Assembly (NCBI RefSeq): GCF_900111905.1
Contig: NZ_FOKM01000002.1
Span: forward strand, 62,001-126,000
From: Rhizobium sp. NFR07
GTDB lineage: Bacteria > Pseudomonadota > Alphaproteobacteria > Rhizobiales > Rhizobiaceae
Direction: 5' to 3'
DNA: 64,000 nt
A model generated the notes under the pieces. That model saw only the letters and a program-made list of their open reading frames with translations, was not told the origin of the DNA and searched no databases. Positions 9,135-21,480 of the stretch are shown one piece after another. Both the position numbers and the translations under genes were made by a program. How positions within the stretch are numbered: position 1 is the first letter of the stretch; each line of letters starts with the position of its first letter.

Positions 9135-9551
9135 ATGGCAGAAGCCATGACGGACATTGAAGTGAAACTGCGCCATTACGGCCTGCGGCCCACGCGGCAG
9201 CGGGTTGCCTTGGGGGATCTTCTGTTCGCCAAGGGCGACCGCCACCTGACGGTCGAGGAACTGCATGACGAGGCTGTTGTCGCCGGCGTGCCGGTGTCGC
9301 TGGCAACCGTGTATAACACCCTGCACCAGTTCACCGAGGCCGGCCTGATCCGTGTTCTCGCCGTCGAAGGCGCCAAGACCTATTTCGACACCAACACGTC
9401 GGATCATCATCACTTCTTTGTCGAAGGGCGCAATGAAGTGCTCGACGTTCCGGTCAACAATCTCGAGATCGGCAATATCCCCGAGCCGCCGGAAGGCATG
9501 GAAATCGCCCACGTGGACGTGATCATCCGCCTGCGCGAGAAGCGTTCCTAG
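9135..9551 (+). CDS. irr: iron response regulator Irr (Fur family)
   Basis: Global iron/heme-responsive transcription factor of Rhizobiales, active under low iron and inactivated by heme. The 138-residue Fur-fold protein has the winged helix (GLRPTRQRVALGDLLF, then VSLATVYNTLHQF) and the HHH motif in TSDHHHFF that replaces the Fur metal site. It has no cysteine at all, so the heme regulatory motif (Cys-Pro) of Bradyrhizobium Irr is absent, as in Rhizobium/Agrobacterium Irr. ATG 9135 (MAEAMTDIE) was chosen; ATG 9147 is an alternative and the frame upstream lacks Fur features. It ends in CTAG, shared with the stop of the convergent gene. Confidence 0.93.
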   Translation: MAEAMTDIEVKLRHYGLRPTRQRVALGDLLFAKGDRHLTVEELHDEAVVAGVPVSLATVYNTLHQFTEAGLIRVLAVEGAKTYFDTNTSDHHHFFVEGRNEVLDVPVNNLEIGNIPEPPEGMEIAHVDVIIRLREKRS

Positions 9552-10210
9552 GACTTCCTCCTCTTTTTCCCGATGGTCTTCATCGCCTCTTCCGGAGGAC
9601 GGCCGGGACGTGGCCGGTAGCGCGGCAGGGTCCAGCCGTAATGGATGGCGCCCCCGCGCAGCGCAAAAGCGATCACAACGCCGAAGGTTGCGCTGACGAT
9701 CAGCGGCTGTCCCGTCGCATGCACGGCCATGAAGGCGCCCGATCCGGCCAATGCTGCCGAAATGTAGATTTCCGGTCTCAGCAGAACGGAGGGCTCGTTG
9801 GCGAGGATATCCCGCAAAATCCCGCCGAGCGTGGCCGTCATGATCCCGGTGACGATGGCTATGATCGGCGAGCCTGTGGCAGCCATGCCCTTGGCGGCAC
9901 CGATCACGCAATAGGCGGCAAGCCCGATCGCATCCAGCCAGATCAGCAGCCGGTACCGCCATTCGACCCGGTGCGCGGTGAAATAGACGAGGGCGCCGGT
10001 GATGACGCAGATGAGGATATAGCCGGGGTCGATCACCCAGAAGACCGGCCGGCCGAGAATGATGTCGCGCACTGTTCCGCCGCCCATGCCCGTCACCGCG
10101 GCAAAGAACATGAAGCCGATGAGATCAAGCTCCTTGCGGGAGGCGGCAAGCGCCCCCGTGGCGGCAAACACGGCAACGCCTGCATAGTCGAGGATCATCA
10201 GCAGGTACAT
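9548..10210 (-). CDS. trimeric intracellular cation (TRIC) channel family membrane protein (YadS/YvgT type)
   Basis: Predicted inner-membrane potassium-type channel; 220 residues with about seven membrane segments. It has the duplicated TRIC (UPF0126) signature of a glycine-rich loop followed by R-D: GMGGGTVRDIILGRPVFW and LGGILRDILANEP. The start at 10210 (MYLLMILDYAGVAVFAATGA) follows GAGAATGA; the longer upstream frame is non-membrane and rejected. Its stop overlaps the irr stop by 4 bases (9548-9551). The ion and physiological role in bacteria are unclear. Confidence 0.9.
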   Translation of the reverse strand: MYLLMILDYAGVAVFAATGALAASRKELDLIGFMFFAAVTGMGGGTVRDIILGRPVFWVIDPGYILICVITGALVYFTAHRVEWRYRLLIWLDAIGLAAYCVIGAAKGMAATGSPIIAIVTGIMTATLGGILRDILANEPSVLLRPEIYISAALAGSGAFMAVHATGQPLIVSATFGVVIAFALRGGAIHYGWTLPRYRPRPGRPPEEAMKTIGKKRRKS

Positions 10211-10325
10211 TTCATTCTCCAGCGTCGCGCAAGTGCTCGTCCTTAAGGATAGCCGCTGTCGCCCGCGCCCGTCATCCGTGGCCGGGCACGATGAACAGAT
10301 GAATTTGAACCAAGACGAATTGCCG

Positions 10326-10823
10326 ATGGTGGGAAAGTTGAAGAAGCGACTGGTCACGATAGTTCAAGCGATCGCCCTGTCGGTCACGCTCCTTGTCATG
10401 CCGACCGTGGCCGCCGCCCAGCAGGAACTGGTCAGCGACCCGGAGATCTTCGAGAAGAACCACTTCAACGAAACCTGCAAGACTGTTGCGTACGGGCCGG
10501 ATTTCATCCGCCGCTTCGACATCAACAACGATGGGCTGATCGACGCGGTCATCAATCACGGCGAACTGACCTGCGACGGCGTGCGCGGGCCGAAATGCAG
10601 CGCCGACGGCTGCCCGAACAATTTCTACGTTCAGGTGAAGGAGGGCGGCTACATCATGATCGCCACCGCCCAGGTCTACGGCTACGATTTCGTCCAGTAT
10701 TTCGGCAACATGGTCTTCATGTTCAAAATGCATCCGCGTTTCTGCGAGCGTACCGATGCCGAGCCCTGCGAGATGCGCGTGCGCGCCCGTGGCGTGCGCT
10801 TCGTCACCATCTCGAAGAAATGA
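10326..10823 (+). CDS. small secreted cysteine-containing protein with EF-hand-like loop, function unknown
   Basis: I do not recognise a named family. The 165-residue product starts with a classical signal peptide (MVGKLKKRLV, then a hydrophobic stretch ending PTVAAAQQ, about residue 26). The mature part has a calcium-loop-like DINNDGLID motif at about residue 60-68 and six cysteines (TCKT, LTCDG, KCSADGC, FCER, PCEM), which suggests disulfides in the periplasm. ATG 10326 gives the most regular signal peptide; ATG 10299 would add nine residues, and neither has a strong ribosome site. It is divergent from the TRIC gene and converges with the YdcF gene 7 bases on. Confidence 0.75.
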   Translation: MVGKLKKRLVTIVQAIALSVTLLVMPTVAAAQQELVSDPEIFEKNHFNETCKTVAYGPDFIRRFDINNDGLIDAVINHGELTCDGVRGPKCSADGCPNNFYVQVKEGGYIMIATAQVYGYDFVQYFGNMVFMFKMHPRFCERTDAEPCEMRVRARGVRFVTISKK

Positions 10824-10830
10824 CAATCGC

Positions 10831-11607
10831 CTAGAAACTGTCTATCCGCCCTGCGATCCGGTAGCCGATCAGCGCCATCCATTCCCTGACGGCGGTCGCC
10901 GTCAGCTGGGCATTGAGCGCCGGCTGGGTGAAGTCGAGGCCCAAGGTAATCTTGCCGCTGGTGCGGAAATCTACCGGCCAGGGCGTGACGGCTATTCCCG
11001 CCTTTTTGAACAGCGCGAGCGAGCGCGGCATGTGGAAGGCCGAAGTGATCAGCACGCAGTCCTTGAGGCCGCCCGCCTCCAGCAATTGGGCGGTGTTGAC
11101 CGTATTCTCGTAGGTCGTGCGCGATGTATTGTCCTTGACCATGCGATCGGCAGGCACGCCGAAGGCGGTGAAGAAGCGCTCCGAGGCTTGCGCCTCGCCC
11201 TCGTAGACGCCACTGAACGAGCCGTCGCCGCCGGAAATCAGAATGCGGGATTGCGGGTATTTGAGTGCCAGCCTCAATGCTTCGACAAACCGGTCGGCGG
11301 CCTGGTTGAACTCGATGCCGCCGCGGGCGCTCGTTACCTCGCTCTCGAAGACGCCGCCGAGCACGATCATGCAGGAAAGCGAACCCGGATCGGCCGGCCT
11401 TGCGGTGCGGTCCTCCAGGTTCTGCAGGGCAAGCGAGCCCGCGGTCGTGTAGAGCGTCGCGAACAGCACCAGCGTGGAGATGAGCGCGGACAGGCCGCCG
11501 AGCCTCCTTAAGCCTGCAAGGCCGAGAAGCGCCGCAAGCGCGACGAACAGGAACGCGATGGAAAGCGGCTGGGCGACCAGCCAGATCAGCTTGGAAATGA
11601 GGAACAT
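10831..11607 (-). CDS. YdcF/ElyC/SanA family membrane protein (DUF218)
   Basis: 258-residue inner-membrane protein. Two N-terminal membrane helices (about 5-30 and 40-60) precede a DUF218 domain. That domain shows the start strand CMIVLGG, the middle ILISGGDGSFSG, the E-A-x-x-x-x-x-x-F motif around GEAQASERFF, and RTTYENTVNT, matching the conserved S-x-T-T-x-E-N of the family. Relatives act in cell-envelope polysaccharide and permeability control (ElyC, SanA), but the enzymatic reaction is not established. It lies 33 bases downstream of the DUF1275 gene on the same strand, a possible two-gene unit. Confidence 0.85.
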   Translation of the reverse strand: MFLISKLIWLVAQPLSIAFLFVALAALLGLAGLRRLGGLSALISTLVLFATLYTTAGSLALQNLEDRTARPADPGSLSCMIVLGGVFESEVTSARGGIEFNQAADRFVEALRLALKYPQSRILISGGDGSFSGVYEGEAQASERFFTAFGVPADRMVKDNTSRTTYENTVNTAQLLEAGGLKDCVLITSAFHMPRSLALFKKAGIAVTPWPVDFRTSGKITLGLDFTQPALNAQLTATAVREWMALIGYRIAGRIDSF

Positions 11608-11640
11608 GAACTGCCGCGCGATTGATTCTTGCCGGCAAGC

Positions 11641-12357
11641 TTACAGGGCCCGGCGTCGGGCGGGAACGATCGGCTGTTGAAAATGCAGTTGGAGGGAACG
11701 CGGCAGAAGCGCCGTGGCGAAGGCCAGCATAAGCGTGGCGACCGACACGACCCAAAGCGCGTGGCTGCCGGCATAATGAGTGAGAAAGGCGCCGGTGACG
11801 GCGCCGCCCGCCATGCCCGTCCAGGGTATGCATTGGATCAGCCAGCCGCGGGGATTGCGGTCGCCGACAAGCCAGCGGCCGATGCCGCGGCCGAAGCGCG
11901 ACAGGGCGCCGGTCACGTAGGTAAGCCCGATCGGCAGGCCCTCGATATGTTCGACCGTGGCGTTGATCATGCCCATGGACAGCACGACGAGGTAGAATTG
12001 CAGCCTGTTCCATTCCGGGGGGACGGCCGACGCGCCGGCAAGCAGGATCGCGACGGCAGACAGCACGACGAAGGCTCGCCGTGCCGACAGCGTATGGGCA
12101 AGCACGATGCCGAGCGCGTTTCCGAGTATGAAGACCCAGAGCGCGAAGAACAGGATGAGCGCATGGCCATAGTCGCCATCCGCGAATGAGAGGGCGGCAC
12201 GGGTCGTGTTGCCGGTCATGAAGGAGACGAAGTCGCCGGAGAGCAGCAGGCCGACCGCATCGGTCATGCCGGCGACGAAGGAAATGCCAGCCACCAGGGC
12301 CAGCCCGGTCGCGGTCCGTCGTCTGTGAATGATATGCCGACGTCTCTGCCGTGTCAT
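11641..12357 (-). CDS. DUF1275 (YoaK-type) membrane protein
   Basis: 238-residue integral membrane protein with about six helices. It carries the DUF1275 hallmarks: a GMTDAVGLL stretch in the first helix, FVSFMTGNTTRAALSFA in the second, and GLPIGLTYVTGALSRFG in the middle. The N-terminus is arginine-rich (MTRQRRRHIIHRRR), consistent with positive-inside topology. The function of the family is unknown; a transport role is often guessed. The start at 12357 has GAGGGC upstream. It is probably transcribed with the YdcF gene. Confidence 0.87.
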   Translation of the reverse strand: MTRQRRRHIIHRRRTATGLALVAGISFVAGMTDAVGLLLSGDFVSFMTGNTTRAALSFADGDYGHALILFFALWVFILGNALGIVLAHTLSARRAFVVLSAVAILLAGASAVPPEWNRLQFYLVVLSMGMINATVEHIEGLPIGLTYVTGALSRFGRGIGRWLVGDRNPRGWLIQCIPWTGMAGGAVTGAFLTHYAGSHALWVVSVATLMLAFATALLPRSLQLHFQQPIVPARRRAL

Positions 12358-12447
12358 GAAGCCCTCGCACTAGCCATGCTGCCGAGGATTTTGCCGCCGG
12401 CATTGATCCATGACAATGCATGCCGTCGAAAAGCCGTCTGGCAGAAA

Positions 12448-13656
12448 CTAACGGTTTTCCAGGTGGCTGATCATGCCGCGGGCCGCCGCCCGGCCGGTCG
12501 CGAAACAGGCGGTGAGCAGGTAACCACCGGTCGGTGCCTCCCAGTCGAGCATTTCTCCGGCGGCGAAAAGGCCGGGCCTTGCCGCCAGCATGTAGCGCTC
12601 GTCGATCGCATCCCAGGCAATGCCGCCCGCCGACGAGATCGCCTCGGCGATCGGGCGGGGGCGGACAAGTGGGATGGGCAGGGCTTTGATCAGTCGTGCC
12701 AGAGCATCTGGCGCCATGCGGTTTGCATCGGGTTGAAGCTCGCGAACGAGTGCTGCCTTGACGCCGTCTAGCCCCGCACCCTTGCGCAGCCGGTTGGAAA
12801 AGCTCGCCTTGGCGTCCTGCCGCGCGAGATCCCGGACAAGCCGCTCGATGCTGCGGCCCGGCATCAGGTCGACGATCAGCGCCGCATTGCCATCGCGGGT
12901 AAGCCGGTCCCGTAACGCCGCCGAATGGGCATAGACGAGGCTGCCCTCGATCCCGTGTTTCGAGACGACGAACTCGCCCTGAAACGTGCCGGCATCGGAT
13001 GTCGTCGCGACCGACTTCAGCGGCGCGCCGGCAAAACGCTCGACGAAGACATCGCTCCAGGCAACGTCGAAGCCGCAATTGGCCGGCTGCAGGTCGTGAA
13101 CCGCGATATCGTGCTCCTGCAGCCACGGCACCCAGGCGGCATCCGAACCGAGCCGCGGCCAGCTTGCGCCACCGAGTGCGAGAAGCGTCGCATCCGGCCG
13201 GACGGTGAGTGGGCCTTCCGGCGTTTCGAAGCGATAACCGTCGCCATTCCAGCCGGTCCAGCGATGCCTTGTCTTCAGTTGCACCCCTTGCGCTTCCAGC
13301 CGTCTCAGCCAGGCGCGCAGCAGCGGCGAGGCCTTCATGGCGGTCGGGAAGACGCGGCCGGACGTGCCGATGAAGGTTTCCGTGCCGAGCCCTGCCGCCC
13401 AGGCGCGGACATCGTCCGGCGTGAAAGCCTCGAGCGCCGCATGCAGCCGCGGAGAAGACCTGCCGAAGCGTGCGGAGAAGCGCGAAAAATCTTCCGAATG
13501 GGTGATGTTCAGCCCGGATTTCCCGGCGAGCAGGAATTTTCGCGCCAATGTCGGCATGGCGTCGTAGACGGTGACGGCATGACCCGCCGCGGGAAGCACC
13601 TCCGCCGCCATCAGGCCCGCCGGCCCGCCGCCGATGATTGCAATTGTTTTCGTCAT
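12448..13656 (-). CDS. NAD(P)/FAD-dependent oxidoreductase, TIGR03862/HI0933-like
   Basis: 402-residue flavoprotein. The dinucleotide-binding loop IAIIGGGPAGLMAAEVL is at residues 4-20 and GKSGLNITHSE follows, both typical of the HI0933/BaiN-like family. A second conserved stretch is LLALGGASWPRLGSDA, and the C-terminal FAD contact is AAGEMLDWEAPTGGYLL. The substrate is unknown; members resemble aminoacetone-type and bile-acid BaiN reductases only distantly. The start at 13656 (MTKTIAIIGGG) was chosen over a 47-residue upstream extension that overlaps the next gene. It lies 10 bases after the EamA gene, likely one operon. Confidence 0.88.
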   Translation of the reverse strand: MTKTIAIIGGGPAGLMAAEVLPAAGHAVTVYDAMPTLARKFLLAGKSGLNITHSEDFSRFSARFGRSSPRLHAALEAFTPDDVRAWAAGLGTETFIGTSGRVFPTAMKASPLLRAWLRRLEAQGVQLKTRHRWTGWNGDGYRFETPEGPLTVRPDATLLALGGASWPRLGSDAAWVPWLQEHDIAVHDLQPANCGFDVAWSDVFVERFAGAPLKSVATTSDAGTFQGEFVVSKHGIEGSLVYAHSAALRDRLTRDGNAALIVDLMPGRSIERLVRDLARQDAKASFSNRLRKGAGLDGVKAALVRELQPDANRMAPDALARLIKALPIPLVRPRPIAEAISSAGGIAWDAIDERYMLAARPGLFAAGEMLDWEAPTGGYLLTACFATGRAAARGMISHLENR

Positions 13657-13666
13657 TGTCTGCTGC

Positions 13667-14569
13667 TTATAGGCTGGGCTGGGTGCCGGTGGGAAGCGGC
13701 CCGCGCGTGCGCCGCATTTCCACGAAGATATGCCCGAACAATGCCGCGAGCACGATAGGTCCGCCGACCAGCGTCGCCTGCGAGGGGATTTCGCCAAGGA
13801 AGATCCAGACCCAGAGCGGCGTGAGCGGCACTTCCAGCAAGATGATCAGGCTGGCATCCGCTGCCGGAATGCTCTTGGCGCCGAATGTATAGAGGATCAG
13901 GCCGAGCGCGTTCTGGGTGATGCCGAACAGCAGGATCATCCCGAGATCATGGGTGGTCGCCATGCCGGGGCTGGCAAACCAGAAGGTCGACAGCGAGCAC
14001 AGATAGGCCGACAGCGCCATGGCCGGCAGCATCGGCACGCCGCGGTGTCGGCGCATGACGACGGCCATCGCGGCGGCGCTCAAGGTCATGATCGCCGCCA
14101 ACCCCTTGCCGAGCAGCGAGCCGCCGCCCTGGCTGTCCATCAGCATCACCGCGACCCCGCCGAAGGCGACCGTGCTGGCGATCAGGGTCGAGCGGTTGGG
14201 TCTTTCGCCGATGAAGACGAGAGCGATGCCCGCTGTGACGAAGGGCACCGTCGCATAGATCACCATCGCGTCGGCGACCGACGTGTAATAGATCGAACCG
14301 AGGCCGGAGATCATCGCCGCCGACGAGAAGAACGTCGCCATCAGCGTCGGCCCGCGTATGGATTTGAGGATTTTCCAGCCGCGCGGAATACCTTCGAGAT
14401 AGAAGAAGAACAGGAAGATCGCCGTGCCGGAGATCAGCCCGCGCAGGAAGAGGATCGTCGGAAGATCGGCCGAGATTGCCCGCATGAAAAGGCCCGACAG
14501 GGACCAGGCCAGCGCCGACAGCGCAACATAGATCACACCCAGGCGATACTGGCTGTCTTCGGTGGACAT
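13667..14569 (-). CDS. EamA family (DMT superfamily) transporter
   Basis: 300-residue inner-membrane permease with ten predicted helices arranged as two EamA repeats (about 10-140 and 150-285). The first begins LGVIYVALSALAWSLSGLFMR and has the usual FLRG motif near residue 42; the second ends in LEVPLTPLWVWIFLGEIPS, a hallmark end of the repeat (E-x-P-x(3)-x-L-x-x-x). Members export metabolites or amino acids; the substrate here is not known. It is the first gene of a pair with the flavoprotein downstream. Confidence 0.88.
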   Translation of the reverse strand: MSTEDSQYRLGVIYVALSALAWSLSGLFMRAISADLPTILFLRGLISGTAIFLFFFYLEGIPRGWKILKSIRGPTLMATFFSSAAMISGLGSIYYTSVADAMVIYATVPFVTAGIALVFIGERPNRSTLIASTVAFGGVAVMLMDSQGGGSLLGKGLAAIMTLSAAAMAVVMRRHRGVPMLPAMALSAYLCSLSTFWFASPGMATTHDLGMILLFGITQNALGLILYTFGAKSIPAADASLIILLEVPLTPLWVWIFLGEIPSQATLVGGPIVLAALFGHIFVEMRRTRGPLPTGTQPSL

Positions 14570-14590
14570 GGTTGCGGCCTCGAACGAGAG

Positions 14591-14614
14591 AAGCCGGGAC
14601 GTTAATCCCGGCTT
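14591..14614 (-). terminator. stem-loop downstream of the oxoprolinase gene
   Basis: Perfect 9-bp stem AAGCCGGGA / TCCCGGCTT (14591-14599 with 14606-14614), 6-base loop, about 65 bases past the oxoprolinase stop and just before the EamA gene. The minus-strand continuation CTCTCGTT is weakly T-rich. Confidence 0.6.
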
Positions 14615-14680
14615 TGAGTCGTCACAAGTGGCGCTTGCGGATTCCGATGCCGCAAAAGCGGCGTCGTTGAAAAGGTGGTG

Positions 14681-18325
<3,645 letters not shown>

Positions 18326-18381
18326 GTCAGTCCCCTCGGAAAGCTCGATATCGCCCAACGAAAACAGTTCGTCGATAAAAC

Positions 18382-18398
18382 GTCAATGATTGATTGAC
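18382..18398. promoter_or_regulatory. candidate operator: inverted repeat GTCAAT-N5-ATTGAC
   Basis: A 6-bp inverted repeat with 5-base spacer lies in the 199-base divergent region, 57 bases upstream of the oxoprolinase start and 127 bases upstream of dctQ. Size and position suit a MarR-type dimer site, possibly for the regulator at 21481. Binding is inferred. Confidence 0.45.
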
Positions 18399-18524
18399 AG
18401 GAAAATGCCTATTGCTGCATCATGCCTTCATAACGGGCAAAGTGGCCGACAGAGCCTCGTCCGCAACGGCAACCGAGGGGAAGCCACATGAGCGATTTCC
18501 GCATTTTCGAGCGGAGGGCAACCC

Positions 18525-19109
18525 ATGTCCGCCGCTGATCCACGCCACAGCATTTTTCCCGACTGGCTCCGCAAGGGGCTCGACGGGTTGTATCTCATCT
18601 CCGGCTGGCTGGCCGGGGGCTTCCTCATCGCGATCTTCGTCATCATGCTGGCGCTGTCGGCCGGCAGGCCGCTCGGTATCGACGTTCCGGCCGGCGATGA
18701 TTTCGCGTCCTGGTGCATGGCGGCTTCGGCCTTTCTGGGCTTGGCCCACACCTTCCGCTCCGGCGAGATGATCCGTGTCGGCCTGCTGATCGAGCGCTTC
18801 ACCGGGCGCACCCGTCAGAGCTTCGAGGTCGTCGCTCTGTTCATTGGCACGGTCGCAGCGGTCTATTTCGCCTGGTACGCCTTCGACATGAACCGCACGT
18901 CCTGGCAGTTCAACGATCTGGCCCAGGGCGTCGTCGCCATGCCGCTATGGATCCCGCAGATCGGCTTTTCCGGCGGCCTCATCATTCTGGCTGTCGCCAT
19001 GGTCGACGAGCTCGTCCATGTGATCTTCGGCGGCATGCCGCGTTACGAGAAGCCGGCGCCGGAAACGGCGGAAGAGGTGATCGAACGCGCCATCCAGAGC
19101 GGGGCCTGA
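18525..19109 (+). CDS. TRAP transporter small permease (DctQ family)
   Basis: 194-residue inner-membrane subunit with four helices, the DctQ topology. The cytoplasmic side and loops hold the usual region around GDDFASWCMAASAFLGLAHT, which corresponds to the conserved E/D-x-x-x-R-Y segment, followed by FRSGEMIRVGLLIERF (the G-x-H-V-R-V-like stretch). It works with DctM and DctP in sodium-driven uptake of organic acids. It is first in an unusual Q-M-P order; DctM starts 3 bases after its stop. Confidence 0.9.
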   Translation: MSAADPRHSIFPDWLRKGLDGLYLISGWLAGGFLIAIFVIMLALSAGRPLGIDVPAGDDFASWCMAASAFLGLAHTFRSGEMIRVGLLIERFTGRTRQSFEVVALFIGTVAAVYFAWYAFDMNRTSWQFNDLAQGVVAMPLWIPQIGFSGGLIILAVAMVDELVHVIFGGMPRYEKPAPETAEEVIERAIQSGA

Positions 19110-19112
19110 TCC

Positions 19113-20426
19113 ATGGGAACGATCGAACTCGTCGAAATCTCGGGCATCATTCTCGTTGCTCTTCTCGCATTGCTTGCCGCCGGCGTCTGGATCGGCATTT
19201 CGCTGCTGATCTGCGGCTTCATCGCCATGCTGTTCATGCCGGGCATCCCGATCGGCGCCGTGCTCGCCACCAATTCCTGGAGCAACGGCGCCTCATGGTC
19301 GCTCGCGGCCCTGCCGCTCTTCGTCTGGATGGGCGAGATCCTGTTCAGGACCAAACTGTCGGAAGAGATGTTCCGCGGCTTGGCGCCCTGGCTCGGCTGG
19401 CTTCCGGGCCGGCTGATGCATGTCAACGTTCTGGGCTGCGGCCTGTTCGGTTCGATCTCCGGCTCGTCGGCGGCCACGACGGCGATGATCGCCAAGATCG
19501 CCCTGCCGGAACTGAAGAAGCGCGGTTATGACGAAATGGTCAGCCTCGGTTCGCTCGCCGGTGCCGGCACGCTCGGCATCCTCATCCCGCCGTCGATCAC
19601 CATGGTCGTTTATGCGGTGGCGGCCAACGTCTCGATCATCCAGATCTTCCTCGCCGGCTTCCTGCCGAGCCTGATCGTGATGGTTCTCTATTGCGGCTAT
19701 ATCGCCGTCTGGTCGCTCCTGAACCCCGACAAGACCCCGCCGGCGCCGCCGAAGATGAGCTTCAAGGAAAAGCTGAAGGAATCGGCCAACCTCATCCCGG
19801 TGACGCTACTGATCATCCTCGTCTTCGCGACGCTGCTGCTCGGCTGGGCGACGGCGACGGAATGCGCCGCCTGGGGCGTGCTCGGCTCGCTCGGCATTGC
19901 CGCCTGGTCGCGCTCGCTCACCTGGAAGTCCTTCTGGGACAGCGTCATGGGCGCAACGCGGCTCACCTGCATGATCATGCTGATCCTGACCGGCGCCGGC
20001 TTCATGTCGATCGCCATGGGCTATACCGGCATCCCGAACGCGCTCGCCGCCTGGGTCGACAGCTTCAACCTCAGCCCCTTCGCGCTGATCGCAGTCCTCA
20101 CCGTCATGTATATCCTGCTCGGCGCCGCCCTCGACGGCCTGTCGATGATCGTGTTGACGACCGTCGTCGTGCTGCCGATGATCCAGCAGGCGGGTTTCGA
20201 CCTCGTCTGGTTCGGCATCTTCCTCGTGCTGATCGTCGAGATGGCCGAGGTCTCGCCGCCGGTCGGCTTCAACCTCTTCGTGCTGCAGACGATGAGCGGA
20301 CGCGACAGCCTGACGGTGGCGAAAGCGTCTCTGCCTTTCTTCTTCCTGCTTGTGGCGACAGTCGCCATCATCACGGTCTTCCCGGATATCGTGATGGTAC
20401 TGCCGAGAATGGCGTTTCCGGGATAA
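19113..20426 (+). CDS. TRAP transporter large permease (DctM family)
   Basis: 437-residue membrane protein with 12 or so helices forming the transport channel. Family features are the early LLICGFIAMLFMPGIPIGAV region, the SGSSAATTAMIAKI motif around residue 115-130 (conserved G-S-x-x-A-x-x-A), LGILIPPSITMVVYA, and the second inverted-repeat motif EVSPPVGFNLFVLQ. It pairs with the DctQ gene (3-base gap) and the DctP gene 20 bases downstream. Confidence 0.94.
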   Translation: MGTIELVEISGIILVALLALLAAGVWIGISLLICGFIAMLFMPGIPIGAVLATNSWSNGASWSLAALPLFVWMGEILFRTKLSEEMFRGLAPWLGWLPGRLMHVNVLGCGLFGSISGSSAATTAMIAKIALPELKKRGYDEMVSLGSLAGAGTLGILIPPSITMVVYAVAANVSIIQIFLAGFLPSLIVMVLYCGYIAVWSLLNPDKTPPAPPKMSFKEKLKESANLIPVTLLIILVFATLLLGWATATECAAWGVLGSLGIAAWSRSLTWKSFWDSVMGATRLTCMIMLILTGAGFMSIAMGYTGIPNALAAWVDSFNLSPFALIAVLTVMYILLGAALDGLSMIVLTTVVVLPMIQQAGFDLVWFGIFLVLIVEMAEVSPPVGFNLFVLQTMSGRDSLTVAKASLPFFFLLVATVAIITVFPDIVMVLPRMAFPG

Positions 20427-20446
20427 CAAAGAGGGAACTGAAACCA

Positions 20447-21427
20447 ATGAACTTAAACGCGAAAATTGCCCGTCTCGGCCTCGCCGCGGCAACGCTCCTG
20501 GCAACGACGGCTCCGTCCTTTGCCGCCAACTGGGTCCTGCCGTCCGCCTATCCGCCGGCGAATTACCACGTCGAAAACCTCAACCAGTTCGCCAAGGACG
20601 TCGATGCGGCGACCAAGGGCGAGCTGAAGATCACGGTTCACCCCAACGCATCGCTGTTCAAGGCGCCCGACATCAAGCGCGCGGTGCAGACCGGCCAGGC
20701 GCAGGCCGGCGAAGTGCTCTTGTCGCTGCACGAGAACGAGAACCCGATCTTCGGCCTCGATGTCGTTCCCTTCCTCGCCACCAGCTTCGACCAGTCGAAA
20801 AAGCTCTGGGAAGCCTCCAAGCCCGCCATCGAGCAGGCTCTCGACAAACAGGGCCTGAAGCTCCTCTATACGACCCCGTGGCCGCCGCAGGGCATTTTCA
20901 CCAAGAAGGACGTGAACAGCGTCGCCGACCTGAAGGGCCTCAAGTGGCGCGCCTATAACGTCGGCACGTCGCGCATCGCCGAACTGGTCGGCGCCCAGCC
21001 GGTCACCGTCCAGGCGGCCGAGCTGCCGCAGGCGCTCGCAACCGGCGTCGTCGACGGCCTGATGACGTCGTCGGCAACCGGAGTCGATTCCAAGATCTGG
21101 GAATCGCTCACCCACTATTACGACACCCAGGCCTGGATCCCGAAGAACGTCATCTTCGTCAACAAGGCGGCCTTCGAGGCGCTTGACGAAGCCACGCAGA
21201 AGGCCGTGACCGACGCCGCAGCCGCAGCCGAAACCCGCGGCTGGGCACTCGGTGCCGAAAAGACCGCCGCCTACATGGAGACGCTGAAGAAGAACGGCAT
21301 GCAGGTTCTGGAGCCGAGTGCCGAGCTGAAGAGCGGCCTGTCAGAAGTCGGCGCCAAGCTGACCGAAGACTGGTCCAAGAAGGCTGGTGCCGAAGGCCAG
21401 GCCATTCTCGACGCCTACAAGAAGTGA
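20447..21427 (+). CDS. TRAP transporter solute-binding protein (DctP family)
   Basis: Periplasmic receptor of the TRAP system; 326 residues. Signal peptide: MNLNAKIARLGLAAATLLAT, cleaved near SFAAN. The DctP fold shows ANYHVENLNQFAKDV, the long helix region, and the carboxylate-binding arginine region LKGLKWRAYNVGTSRIAELVGA (family: G-x-K-I/W-R). The start at 20447 follows GAGGGAACTG. The ligand is unknown; co-location with the oxoprolinase suggests 5-oxoproline, a hydantoin or a similar acid. A stem-loop follows 7 bases after the stop. Confidence 0.92.
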   Translation: MNLNAKIARLGLAAATLLATTAPSFAANWVLPSAYPPANYHVENLNQFAKDVDAATKGELKITVHPNASLFKAPDIKRAVQTGQAQAGEVLLSLHENENPIFGLDVVPFLATSFDQSKKLWEASKPAIEQALDKQGLKLLYTTPWPPQGIFTKKDVNSVADLKGLKWRAYNVGTSRIAELVGAQPVTVQAAELPQALATGVVDGLMTSSATGVDSKIWESLTHYYDTQAWIPKNVIFVNKAAFEALDEATQKAVTDAAAAAETRGWALGAEKTAAYMETLKKNGMQVLEPSAELKSGLSEVGAKLTEDWSKKAGAEGQAILDAYKK

Positions 21428-21434
21428 TCGAATG

Positions 21435-21468
21435 GCGCCGCGGGACCATGCCGCGGCGCGTCTCTTTT
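21435..21468 (+). terminator. terminator after the TRAP genes
   Basis: Perfect 9-bp stem GCGCCGCGG / CCGCGGCGC (21435-21443 with 21451-21459), 7-base loop, then GTCTCTTTTAC. It lies between dctP and the MarR gene, so the regulator would be expressed by read-through or from a promoter within this stretch. Confidence 0.7.
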
Positions 21469-21480
21469 ACGGGAGGGAGC

